From NCBI RefSeq assembly GCF_041052385.1, contig NZ_CP163439.1, positions 10,467,001 through 10,531,000 on the forward strand: DNA of 64,000 bases. The letters are read 5' to 3'. The notes beneath the pieces are model-generated. The model did not search any database, had not been told where the DNA came from, and saw only the letters and a list, made by a program, of their open reading frames with translations. Both the position numbers and the translations under genes were made by a program. The stretch comes from Streptomyces sp. R28. GTDB lineage: Bacteria > Actinomycetota > Actinomycetes > Streptomycetales > Streptomycetaceae. Shown here one piece after another: positions 44,618 to 52,891 of the stretch (positions are counted from its first letter, which is position 1; every line of letters starts with the position of its first letter).

Positions 44618-45598
44618 GTGAGAGCAGCTGTCCTCATGGCGCCGGGCCGGATAGTGACCGTCAACGACTGGCCGGAGCCCGTCTGCGGGCCGCACGAGGT
44701 CATCGTGGAGATGGACGGCGTGGGCCTGTGCGGCACCGACCTCGCTGTCTTCCAAGGCAAGCGCGTGCCGCCCGCGACCCCGTGGGTCATGGGCCACGAG
44801 GGCTTCGGCCGGATCGCCGCCGTGGGCAGCGACGTACGGGACCGCCAGGTGGGCCGGAGCGTGGTCATCGAACCCAACTACGCCTGCCTGAAGTGTGCGG
44901 ACTGCCGCACCGGACTGACCTCGGCCTGTCCGCACCGGGCCATCGTCGGCCTCGACGCCCCCGGCGTCCTCGCCGAACGCGTCGCCCTCCCCGCGCGCTT
45001 CGCCCACCCGGTCCCGGACGGCCTCACCGCCGCCGACCTCGCCGCCGCCGAGCCGTACACCGTGGCTCGGGCCGCCGTACGCCGCAGCGGTGTCACGGCC
45101 GCCGACCGCTGCCTGGTCGTCGGCGCCGGCGCCCAGGGCCTGCTGGTCTGCCTGATCCTGTCCCGCCTCGGCATCCGGCCGGTGGTCACCGAGCCGCATC
45201 CCCAAAGGCTCGCTCGCGCCGGGCGGCTGGGCGCGACACCCGACGACGGCCGCACCGGGTTCACGTACGTCTTCGAGACCTCCGGCCACGCCCCCGCCCT
45301 GCGCCCGGCCGTGGACCGCTGCGCCCCCGGCGCCACGGTCGTCCTGATCGGCCTCAACCCTCACCGAATACCGCTCACCACCGACGACGTGGTCCGTCGC
45401 CAGCTGGTGCTGCGCGGTTCGATGATCTACGACCACCCCAGCGACTTCACCACCGCGATCACCGAACTCCCCGACGCACGCCCCGGAGTCGTCGTCGAGG
45501 CCCGCTTCCCGCTCGACGAGGCCCAGGAGGCGTTCACCGGCGCCGCCGAACGAGCCGGGAAGACCTGGATCGGCATCGGGGGCGACGGGGACATGTAG
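44618..45598 (+). CDS. Zinc-binding alcohol dehydrogenase family protein
   Basis: 326-residue medium-chain dehydrogenase. Catalytic zinc ligands are Cys in GLCGTDL and His-Glu in GHEGFGR. The structural zinc site is complete, with four Cys in ACLKCADCRTGLTSACPHR. The cofactor motif GAGAQG lies in CLVVGAGAQGLLVCLIL. GTG 44618 follows AAGGGGA. It probably oxidises a polyol, sugar or alcohol with NAD(P)+. The IclR-type half-site just upstream suggests it belongs to the catabolic cluster. Confidence 0.9.
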   Translation: MRAAVLMAPGRIVTVNDWPEPVCGPHEVIVEMDGVGLCGTDLAVFQGKRVPPATPWVMGHEGFGRIAAVGSDVRDRQVGRSVVIEPNYACLKCADCRTGLTSACPHRAIVGLDAPGVLAERVALPARFAHPVPDGLTAADLAAAEPYTVARAAVRRSGVTAADRCLVVGAGAQGLLVCLILSRLGIRPVVTEPHPQRLARAGRLGATPDDGRTGFTYVFETSGHAPALRPAVDRCAPGATVVLIGLNPHRIPLTTDDVVRRQLVLRGSMIYDHPSDFTTAITELPDARPGVVVEARFPLDEAQEAFTGAAERAGKTWIGIGGDGDM

Positions 45599-45720
45599 GT
45601 CCGCGGCAAGCGGTCAGCCCCGGCGGGGAAGGCCCTCGTCGAGCGGGCCGTCGGCGACGGCTTCCTCAGTCGGTGCGGGCCTGGACGAGCTTGAAGGCGA
45701 GGCGGGCGGAGGCCCGCCTG

Positions 45721-47215
45721 ATGGAGTGGCGCAGGCTTGTCGCAGGAGCCGCGATGCGGCTGGTCAACCAGGCCCGGGAGGAATTCGGCACCGAGTACCC
45801 GATGCTCCGCTTCTACCAGGAGCCGACACTGCGGGCCATGACGGCCCAACTGGCCGCGGCGGCACAGGAGATGACGGCGCGTGCGGCCTCAGAGGCCGAC
45901 GACGGACCCGGCACGGTGCAGCGCCGGGCGCCCGCCACCGCGCAGCAGGCCCGCTTCGCCACGGTGCACGCCGACCACCGGCTGCCCCAGGTCTTCAACG
46001 TCGCCCTGCGGATCACCCTCTCCGGTGACCTGGACGTGGCCTCCCTGGGCACCGCCCTGACCCGGCTCGTCGAGCGGCACGAGGGCCTGCGGACCCGCCT
46101 GGCCCGCAACGGGGACGGCTGGGAACAGCAGGTGCTGCGGCCCCGTCCGGTGCGGCTGCCGGTCGAGGACCTCACCGCTCTGCCCGCGCGAGAGCGGCAG
46201 GCCGCCCTGGAACAAGCCAGTGCCGAGGCCGCCGAGACACCGCTCGACCCCGCTGACGGGGCGCCCGGTGGCGCTCCGCCTGCTGCGCACCGGCGGGAGC
46301 AGCTGGGTCCTGCTCCTCGTCCTGCACCACTCCGCCTGCGACGGATGGTCCGTCAGCCTACTGCTCAAGGAGCTGGCCGCGCTCTACGGCTGCGCCGTCA
46401 CCGGCGAACCCCACACCCTGCCGCCCGTGCGATGCCGGCCCGTGGCATACGCGCGCTGGCAGCAGGAGCAGCCCGACGGAGCCGCCGACGAACGCAAACT
46501 CAAGTTCTGGCTCCGTGAGCTCGAAGGAGTGCCCTTCACGGTGGACCTGCCGCTGGACCGGCCCCGGCCGAAGAACGCGAGCGGACGGGGCGGCGCCGTG
46601 ATGTTCACCGTGCCGGCCGAGGTGCGGGCCGGCGTCGAGCGACTGGCCCGACAGCGGGGCACGACGCCTTTCGTGGTCACCGCCGCGGCCCTGGGCCGCA
46701 TGCTCGCGCAGAAGTCCGAGCAGCCGGACGTCGAGTTCAACATCTCCTACGCCAACCGCGAGCGCCGGGAGTTCGAATCCCTGCTGGCCTGCACGATCAC
46801 CGGCTTCGCGCTGCGCGTGCGGGACGCGGCGGCCGGTCCCTTCGCCGCCCTGACGGACCGCGTCGCCCGTACCGCGATGGAGTGCATGGACCGCGCCCTG
46901 CCGGTGCGCCGGATCGCCCCCGCGTTGCGCGAGCGCACGGGTGTCGACGTACCGGACCGGCTGGACGTCGGCTTCGCCTACCAGAGCACACTGGACGCGG
47001 AGGTCGAACTGCCCGGGCTGACCACGGCCGTCGAGGACCTCGCCCTCGCCGCCTCCCGGACCGAGCTCAGCTTCGGGCTGGTCCCGGCCGGGGACGAACT
47101 GAAGGGCTTCGTGGAGTACTCGGCCGACCTGTGGGACCGCACCACGATCGAGGGCTGGACCCGTGACTACGTCGCCCTCCTGCGCGAGGAGGCCGACCGG
47201 GCCCTCGGCAGCTGA
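45721..47215 (+). pseudogene. NRPS fragment: broken carrier protein plus frameshifted condensation domain
   Basis: The first part (AAMRLVNQAREEFGTEYPML, then LRFYQEPTLRAMTAQL) is the second half of a peptidyl carrier domain; the GGxS phosphopantetheine site should precede it but is absent. A condensation domain follows from about 45960 (TAQQARFATVHADHRLPQVF). Its frame breaks near 46265, where one extra G changes ADGAPVALRLL. The next frame continues to 47215 with HHSACDG (46325-46345), the HHxxxDG catalytic motif, and later DVEFNISYANR and ELSFGLVP. No adenylation domain or other biosynthetic gene is nearby. It is a relic of a non-ribosomal peptide synthetase. Confidence 0.82.
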
Positions 47216-47231
47216 CCCACGTCCGTGGCGC

Positions 47232-47579
47232 TCACGCGGCGCTGCTGCTCCGCGGCATCCCGTGCCGGCAGGTCACGTCGTGCTCACTGCCGAGGCTCGT
47301 CCACCAGCGCTCACAGCACGCCGAGTCGATCTCCGCACGGACGATCGCCTCGGCGGCGTCGCCGGCGCGCCCGGCCCGCGCGATCATCTCCAGGAGCCAC
47401 CGCCGCTGTTCGCCGATCACGGTCTCCCGTACGACGGCGATGACCGGCACGAGACTGGCGGCGGTGAACAGGCACGCGGCCCACACGGGGCCGTACCGGA
47501 AGGCGAGGACCGAGGTCCAGGCGAGCCCCGCGCTCGTGGCGATGTAGAGGACGCAGAGCAGGCGGCTGGAGCAGTTCAT
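47232..47579 (-). CDS. Small membrane protein, 115 residues, unknown
   Basis: Starts at ATG 47579 with AAGGACGG about 10 bases upstream. Two hydrophobic segments lie close together near the N-terminus (about 5-27 and 31-50), followed by a soluble tail with several Cys (SACCERWW, DVTCRHG), which could bind a metal. I do not recognise a family. It converges on the NRPS relic. Confidence 0.62.
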   Translation of the reverse strand: MNCSSRLLCVLYIATSAGLAWTSVLAFRYGPVWAACLFTAASLVPVIAVVRETVIGEQRRWLLEMIARAGRAGDAAEAIVRAEIDSACCERWWTSLGSEHDVTCRHGMPRSSSAA

Positions 47580-47687
47580 GGGAGTACACCGTCCTTGGGG
47601 AGGATCGATACCCCTTGTCCAACTACTGACAGCCCGTGTGGACTCGGGTGATTTTTCCCACCGTGACTGATCAGGGCGGGTCACCGG

Positions 47688-48650
47688 TTATGACTGGGCG
47701 CCGACCGCGGCCTTCCCCTGGAACGCGGAGCGGTAGGCGTGCGGCGTGGTGCCGACCACCCGGCGGAAGCGCTCACGGAACGACGTCGGCGAACCGAACC
47801 CCGCCTGCCGGGCGATCCGCTCGACCGGGTGGTCGCTGTTCTCCAGCAGGTACTGGGCCCGCCGCACCCTCGCCCGCAGCAGCCACTGCAGCGGAGTGGT
47901 GCCGGTCTGCTCACGGAACCGGCGGCTGAAGGTGCGCTCGCTCATCCCCGAACGCTCCGCCATCGCCCCCAGGGTGATCTCCCCGGCCAGGTTGTCCTCG
48001 ATCCACCCCAGCAGGGGTTCGAGCGCCGAGCCCCGCGGTACGGGCGGGTGCTCGTGCACGATGAACTGCGCCTGCCCGCCCTCCCTTTCGAGCGGGACGA
48101 CGGACATGCGTGCGGTGTGCGCCGCCACGGCCGACCCCAGATCCCGGCGGATCATGTGCAGGCACATGTCCAGCCCCGCGGCGGCTCCGGCGGAGGTGAG
48201 GATCTGTCCGTTGTCCACGTAGAGCACGTCCGGCTCCACGTGGACGTCCGGGAAGCGCTGCGCCAGCTCGCCGGTGGCCATCCAGTGGGTGGTGGCGCGC
48301 AGCCCGTCCAGCAGGCCGGCCTCGGCCAGGACGAAGGCCCCCACACACACGGAAGCGATCCGCGTGCCGGCCTGTGCCGCCTGCCGCAGAGCCGCCACCA
48401 CGTGAGGGGAGGGCGGCCCGGCATCGTCGCACCCCGGCACGATGACCGTGTCCGCGTCCGCCAGCCCGTCGAGCCCCCGGTCGATCCGCAGGGCGAAGCC
48501 CTCCGTGGGCACCTCGGGCGACTCGGCGCACAGCCGGACCCGGTAGGGGCGGCGGCCGTCCGGCAGCCTTGTCCAGCTGAACATCTGGAAGGGCGTCGCC
48601 ATGTCGAACGGCACCACGTTGTCGAGGACCAGGATCGCCACGGTGTGCAT
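47688..48650 (-). CDS. GlxA-family transcriptional regulator (DJ-1/PfpI plus AraC)
   Basis: 320-residue regulator. The N-terminal DJ-1/PfpI-like domain (about 1-170) contains ASVCVGAFVLAEAGLLDG with the nucleophile-elbow Cys, and the C-terminal AraC domain (about 210-310) has two helix-turn-helix motifs: TLGAMAERSGMSERTFSRRF and VERIARQAGFGSPTSFRERF. ATG 48650 is used; the open frame upstream runs through the divergent promoter. It probably controls the divergent small membrane protein gene at 48807. Confidence 0.9.
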   Translation of the reverse strand: MHTVAILVLDNVVPFDMATPFQMFSWTRLPDGRRPYRVRLCAESPEVPTEGFALRIDRGLDGLADADTVIVPGCDDAGPPSPHVVAALRQAAQAGTRIASVCVGAFVLAEAGLLDGLRATTHWMATGELAQRFPDVHVEPDVLYVDNGQILTSAGAAAGLDMCLHMIRRDLGSAVAAHTARMSVVPLEREGGQAQFIVHEHPPVPRGSALEPLLGWIEDNLAGEITLGAMAERSGMSERTFSRRFREQTGTTPLQWLLRARVRRAQYLLENSDHPVERIARQAGFGSPTSFRERFRRVVGTTPHAYRSAFQGKAAVGAQS

Positions 48651-48793
48651 GAGTGACACCCTAGGCGGATTCCCGCCACGGATATAAGCCCAGGTGACGC
48701 AGGCATAGTGCGGTGAAACGGTGGTCAGGGCTGTTGGCGGGAACCCGTTGGAAGCTGTCATTTCAGCCCCTGTCCGATCACCCGCGGGATCCC

Positions 48794-48799
48794 TAGCGT
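48794..48799 (+). promoter_or_regulatory. Predicted -10 box for a leaderless gene
   Basis: TAGCGT lies 7 bases upstream of the GTG at 48807, and there is no convincing ribosome site, the usual arrangement for leaderless Streptomyces transcripts. A weak -35 may be CTGTCC near 48773. Confidence 0.4.
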
Positions 48800-48806
48800 G
48801 GGGCGG

Positions 48807-49268
48807 GTGACCAAGATCCTCCTCACCCTCCACGTCCTGGCCGCCATCGTCGCCGTCGGCCCCGTCACCGTCGCAGCCAGCATGTTCCCGCCGGCCGCGC
48901 GCCGCGTCCCGGCGACGGACGGGGCGGTGGCGGTGGGCACCGTCCGGCTCCTGCACCGCATCTGCCGCGTCTACGGAGCCGTCGGGGTGTCGGTGCCCGT
49001 CCTCGGCCTGGCCACCGCCCTGGCCATGGGCGTCCTGGGCAGCGGTTGGCTCATCACGTCCATCGCGCTGACCGCCGCAGCCGCCGGCATCCTGATCGCC
49101 TTCGTCCTTCCCCGCCAGGAGGAACTCCTCGAGCAACTGGGCGCCGAGAAGCCCGTCGCACACACGGCCACCGTTCAACTCGCCATGGTCACCGGCATCT
49201 TCAACCTCCTGTGGGCAACCGTCACCGTCCTGATGATCGTCCGGCCCGGCTCGACGACGGGTGCCTGA
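48807..49268 (+). CDS. Four-helix membrane protein (DUF2269-like)
   Basis: 153-residue integral membrane protein with four predicted hydrophobic segments: LTLHVLAAIVAVGPVTVAAS, VYGAVGVSVPVLGLATALAM, SIALTAAAAGILIAFVLP and LAMVTGIFNLLWATVTVLMI. The GTG at 48807 fits leaderless transcription; an in-frame GTG at 48798 is the alternative. The pattern of a His in the first helix and small residues resembles DUF2269 proteins, but the assignment is tentative. It is divergent from the GlxA-type regulator. Confidence 0.7.
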   Translation: MTKILLTLHVLAAIVAVGPVTVAASMFPPAARRVPATDGAVAVGTVRLLHRICRVYGAVGVSVPVLGLATALAMGVLGSGWLITSIALTAAAAGILIAFVLPRQEELLEQLGAEKPVAHTATVQLAMVTGIFNLLWATVTVLMIVRPGSTTGA

Positions 49269-49381
49269 CGTCGTCCGTCAAGCGCTCTGGCAGAATTCGC
49301 ACTTCAGTGTGCGTCGGCGCCTAGACTCGACAGCCGTGCCCAAATGCACACAGGGCCACGACATGAAAGGCGCGTTGACGG

Positions 49382-49600
49382 GTGTTCCAGGATTCCCCCA
49401 TTTACGACCGGCTCATCGCGGAGCGCGGCGACATCCCCACCCAGGTGCGCCGGGAGGCCGAACGCGTCAGCAGGGAAGTCGAGTTCGCCATGCAGCCGCT
49501 GCTGCAGTCCCGTGGCCCCGCACCGGCACCCGGGCGCCCGGCGCAGCCGGCACCGACCTGGCAGCGCGGCGCCCTGCCGCCCGGCCCGCAGCAGATCTGA
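49382..49600 (+). CDS. Small hypothetical protein, 72 residues
   Basis: Starts at GTG 49382 and begins MFQDSPIYDRLIAERGDIPT, a start that is common among small Streptomyces proteins of unknown function. The middle is a probable amphipathic helix (VRREAERVSREVEFAM) and the C-terminal third is rich in proline and alanine. A -10-like TAGACT lies at 49322-49327. It converges on the tgmB gene, ending 6 bases from its stop codon. Confidence 0.75.
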   Translation: MFQDSPIYDRLIAERGDIPTQVRREAERVSREVEFAMQPLLQSRGPAPAPGRPAQPAPTWQRGALPPGPQQI

Positions 49601-49606
49601 GCACGG

Positions 49607-50581
49607 TCAGGGAACCTGCGCGCCCGCCCCGTTGACCTGTGACTGCCGCCATGAGGCGGGCCGGGCGAGCCACTCGGCGATGCCCTGGGCGATCGGCTGC
49701 CCCGTGTCCACCTCGATGAACCCGAACTGCCCCGACTGGTTGCACTCCAGGAACCACCACGTCCCGTCGGCGTCCTCCGCGAAGTCGAAGGCCCCGTAGG
49801 CGAGTTCCGCCTCCCGCGTGTACGCGCGGACGGCCTCGGCGACGCGCGGTGCGACCTCGACGGGGCGCCAGGGCACGTCCGACGCGTCGAAGCGGACGTC
49901 CACCTCGGCCTCGGCGTCGCTCGCCCTGCGGGCGGCCAGCAGCCGCTCGCCCACCACCGTGAGCCGGATGTCGGCCCGCTTGGGGACGCGCCGTTGCAGC
50001 AGGGTGGGCCCGAACGCGACGGCGGAGAAGTCCGCGTCGGGGGCCACCCTGCTGGTCGGCACCGCCCGGGGCGGATCCTGCGGATGCGTGCCGGACACCG
50101 GCTTGACCACCAGATCCGGGTAGCGGCCGGCGAAGTCGCGGGCGGCCTGCGGGAACGTCGTGATCAACGTGGCCGGCACGGGCAGCCCGCAGCGCTGGGC
50201 CACCCGCAACTGCCACGGTTTGTAACGGGCCCGGCGGGCCGCGTCGGGATGGTTCATCCAACGGGCGTCACAGCCGCGCAGCATGCCGTACAGCGCCTGC
50301 CCGGCCTCCTCCGTCAGCCAGGCGGAGGGCGTCGCCGCCCGGGCGGCCGGGATCCCCGGCCTGCGCATCCAGACCGACCGCAGCCCGTCGATGCCCACCA
50401 GGCGTCCCGCGGACGACAGATGGCCGCGGAAGGCGCCGTGCACATACTCGCCCGACAGGGCGACCCCGCCGGTCAGGTCGGCGGGATCGAGTCGGACGAC
50501 CGGGACGCCGGACGCGTTCAGGTGCACGACCACCATGTCCGCCGTCACGTCTTCTTCGCTGGTCAGAATCAAGACGGTCAT
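49607..50581 (-). CDS. tgmB: ATP-grasp ribosomal peptide maturase
   Basis: 324-residue ATP-grasp ligase that should form omega-ester or omega-amide links in the adjacent TgmA-type precursor. The N-terminal pre-ATP-grasp region (about 1-105) has VVRLDPADL and SVWMRRPG. The ATP-binding central region contains DLVVKPVSGT (phosphate loop Lys) and LLQRRVPKRADIRLTVVGER, and the metal-binding end reads GAFDFAEDADGTWWFLECNQ, with the acidic and Asn residues expected for Mg2+ coordination. It starts 16 bases after the precursor stop, so the two are co-transcribed. No transporter or peptidase gene lies alongside. Confidence 0.92.
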   Translation of the reverse strand: MTVLILTSEEDVTADMVVVHLNASGVPVVRLDPADLTGGVALSGEYVHGAFRGHLSSAGRLVGIDGLRSVWMRRPGIPAARAATPSAWLTEEAGQALYGMLRGCDARWMNHPDAARRARYKPWQLRVAQRCGLPVPATLITTFPQAARDFAGRYPDLVVKPVSGTHPQDPPRAVPTSRVAPDADFSAVAFGPTLLQRRVPKRADIRLTVVGERLLAARRASDAEAEVDVRFDASDVPWRPVEVAPRVAEAVRAYTREAELAYGAFDFAEDADGTWWFLECNQSGQFGFIEVDTGQPIAQGIAEWLARPASWRQSQVNGAGAQVP

Positions 50582-50597
50582 CGTCGCCGACCTGTGT

Positions 50598-50789
50598 TCA
50601 GTCGTCGAAGTGGGTCTTCGAGCCCGCCGTGGACGTCGTGGTCCCCAGCTCCCGCAACAGAGCATGATCACGGGCGGCTATCCGCCCGTCACGGAGCACG
50701 TTCAACTGTAGGCCGGAGTCGTAGACGTACGGAGCGCTGACCCCCAACTCCGCGGCCGGCCGTGCATAGTTGAGCGCGAACGGTTGCAT
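50598..50789 (-). CDS. tgmA: ATP-grasp target RiPP precursor (graspetide)
   Basis: 63-residue precursor peptide. ATG 50789 is 5 bases from GGGAGAG. The leader has the TgmA hallmarks FALNYARP (4-11) and PYVYDSGLQLNVLRDGR (20-36), thought to be recognised by the ligase. The core at the C-terminus is TTTSTAGSKTHFDD (50-63), with Thr/Ser/Lys donors and the two terminal Asp as acceptors for side-chain ester or amide rings. It precedes tgmB on the same strand. The promoter should lie in 50790-50907, which holds an A/T-rich stretch around 50877-50910. Confidence 0.9.
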   Translation of the reverse strand: MQPFALNYARPAAELGVSAPYVYDSGLQLNVLRDGRIAARDHALLRELGTTTSTAGSKTHFDD

Positions 50790-50907
50790 CGTCTCTCCCT
50801 CACAGGTGCTGCTCCGATCGAGCCTGGTCACCCAGCGGCGTCGTTCGGTCCGCCGACGCCCCTTGGGTTCCTCTTACTTAAACGAATCGAACGAGTGATT
50901 GGTTTCC

Positions 50908-51204
50908 TTACTTTCTGTAACCAACGGCGTCCGGCGGTTCCGCATCGGGAGAGCGGCGCAGGGTACGCAGTGCCAGCAAGAGCACGCCGATGTCGTCCAG
51001 ATACACCGGATCCGGCACCAGATCGGCGGGCAGCACGAAGTACGCGACGGCACCCCAGAACACCCATCGCGGTCCGGTCGGCAGCCCGGCGCGCCTCATG
51101 ACGCGCCGAGTTCGCACCAGCCGCACCAGCACACCGACGGCCACGGCGAGCACTACGGCCGCAAGGGCCACGGCGACGACGATCACTGTGGTGGTCGACT
51201 CCAC
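50908..51204 (-). CDS. YkvA/DUF1232-like small membrane protein
   Basis: 98 residues from GTG 51204 behind GGAGGAGGG. The first 30 residues form one strongly hydrophobic helix (TTTVIVVAVALAAVVLAVAV), and the second half reads AVAYFVLPADLVPDPVYLDD, the DUF1232 signature (YxxxPxDxxPDxxxxxGxxDD-like). Function of the family is unknown. It lies upstream of tgmA in the same direction with a 118-base gap, so it could share regulation with the graspetide pair. Confidence 0.82.
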   Translation of the reverse strand: MESTTTVIVVAVALAAVVLAVAVGVLVRLVRTRRVMRRAGLPTGPRWVFWGAVAYFVLPADLVPDPVYLDDIGVLLLALRTLRRSPDAEPPDAVGYRK

Positions 51205-51479
51205 GGACCCTCCTCCTGCCGGCGGTACGCACGACACACTGCTGGTCGGATTCCCCCTCGGGGCGTGCACATTGCATGACGGCGGTCACCTGGCCGCCCT
51301 CGTCACCCGTCAGGACGAAAGACGCGCAACCGGCCCCGGCACCTGCCTGGGCAGGAGCCGGGACCGCCCATAACGCGCACCGAGAGCAACCCGCTGGACG
51401 CAGTACGCGCCACCTACGAGTCCTGCGCAGGCGCCGTACGCACCGCGCGTGGGCGCGTGCGGCCCTTGTCCGCCACCTC

Positions 51480-51966
51480 CCGCCGAGCCCGAGCCCGAGC
51501 GCGTCCACCGCTCCGGGGTGCCCGGCGAGGCGCCCGCCCGCGTCGCCCTGTGATCCCCACAGCGGGTTGCACAGGACGCGGTCGATGCTGCGATCGGCGA
51601 CGGGCAGGGCGCCGGCGTCCCCGCTCCGCAGCACGGGTCCAGCACCCGCTGGCCCGGCCGCAGTTCGGCCGCCTGCGCCATGGCGGCGGCGACCGGCGGG
51701 TGCAGCGTTCCCGCAATGGTCGCGTTCCTGTAGGCGCGCCGGTGTGCCGGGCGCCGCCCCAGGCGCAGCAGCAGGGTGGCGTGGGTGCCGTCCGGCGTCA
51801 GCCGCCATCCGCTGTGGCCGGGCGGCGCGAGCTCGCCGTGCCGGCGGGCGTGGTACGGCACACCGGCGCGCTCGGCCGGCACCCGGCCGACGGCGTCCTC
51901 GATGTCATACCGGTTGTACGTCCTGCGCCCCAGGAAGGACGCCGAGTTCTCGATCCCGCCGAACCC
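51480..51966 (-). pseudogene. THUMP/Trm14-type RNA methyltransferase relic
   Basis: Reading the minus strand from 51966, one frame gives FLGRRTYNRYDIEDAVGRVP, then YHARRHGELAPP, GRRPAHRRAYRNATIAGTLH and the methyltransferase motif I PGQRVLDPCCGAGT. These match THUMP-linked (guanine-N2)-type methyltransferases. After GAG the reading jumps frame to DAGALPVADRSIDRVLCNPL, the motif IV NPPW region with one change, so about 30 residues between motifs I and IV are deleted. Downstream the sequence loses similarity. The N-terminus toward 52100 is not recognisable. The adjoining bases 51205-51479 hold no other gene. Confidence 0.72.
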
Positions 51967-52191
51967 GGCCGGCCCACGACGGGCCCGGCGTTCCCGCGCC
52001 GGCCCTGCCGGCCCACCTCACGGTTGATGCCGTTTCTCCTACGTCGCAGCCCGGGACGGTGGAGAACCGCCCCGCATCGTCGGCGCCGGGTCGAGCCGCG
52101 CAGTGCCGATGGAGCGGCTAGCTGAGGGGGAAGAAGTACGTCATGATCGAACAGAGTGTCGGCGCGTCAACTTCCGTGAGAGCCTGCGGAC

Positions 52192-52854
52192 ATGGCGATC
52201 ATTCACCACACCACCCTCAAGCCGACCAAACTGGAACTGCTCACCACCTGGCTGCCCACCCGGCCGTGGTACGGCGGCACCGATGAACCCAGGCTGGCCA
52301 AGGCCGGCGGTTTCCGGCTCGACGACCCGCAGGGCGAGGTCGGGATCGAGTTCATGGTGGCCACCGACACCGCCGGCGCCGAGCCGGTCAGCTACCTGGT
52401 GCCGCTGACCTATCGCGGCGCCCCGCTCGACGGTGCGGAGCACGCCCTCGTCGGGACCATGGAGCACGGGGTGCTGGGGCACCGCTGGGCCTACGACGGC
52501 TGCCACGACCCGGTACTGGTCGCCCAGTTGTGGGCCCTGATCGAGGGGCGCGTCCAGGCTCAGGCACAGAGCGTCACCGACGCCGTCGACGAGGAGGTCA
52601 CCCGCTCCTACGCCGGTGCGGGCCTCACGTCGACGCAGGCCACGGCCCCCGCCACCGACGACCCGGACGGCACCCGGCTGGCCGCACCGGACGGCACGAC
52701 CCTCCGCCTGCTCCGGATCCTGCGGCCCGCCCCGAACGCCGCATCGCTCCTTCCCGAAGGCGCCACCGGGCATGTCGGCGGCGCCTGGCAGCTGCCGGAC
52801 GGCACCCGCGTCCGCGGACTGTTCGCCGCCCTGCACACCGGAGCCCGGGGCTAG
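52192..52854 (+). CDS. Maltokinase N-terminal cap-like domain protein
   Basis: 220-residue soluble protein beginning MAIIHHTTLKPTKLELLTTW, with GGFRLDDPQGEVGIEFMVAT, SYLVPLTYRGAPLDGAEHAL and GVLGHRWAYDGCHDPVLVAQ in the next 100 residues. This is the small lid domain found at the N-terminus of mycobacterial and Streptomyces maltokinases and also as free-standing proteins. No kinase domain follows, so it is a stand-alone member. ATG 52192 is assumed. Role unknown, possibly in trehalose/glycogen metabolism. Confidence 0.82.
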   Translation: MAIIHHTTLKPTKLELLTTWLPTRPWYGGTDEPRLAKAGGFRLDDPQGEVGIEFMVATDTAGAEPVSYLVPLTYRGAPLDGAEHALVGTMEHGVLGHRWAYDGCHDPVLVAQLWALIEGRVQAQAQSVTDAVDEEVTRSYAGAGLTSTQATAPATDDPDGTRLAAPDGTTLRLLRILRPAPNAASLLPEGATGHVGGAWQLPDGTRVRGLFAALHTGARG

Positions 52855-52891
52855 TTCGGTCTGCTCTTCCGTCTCGTCGACGGGACCCGAG

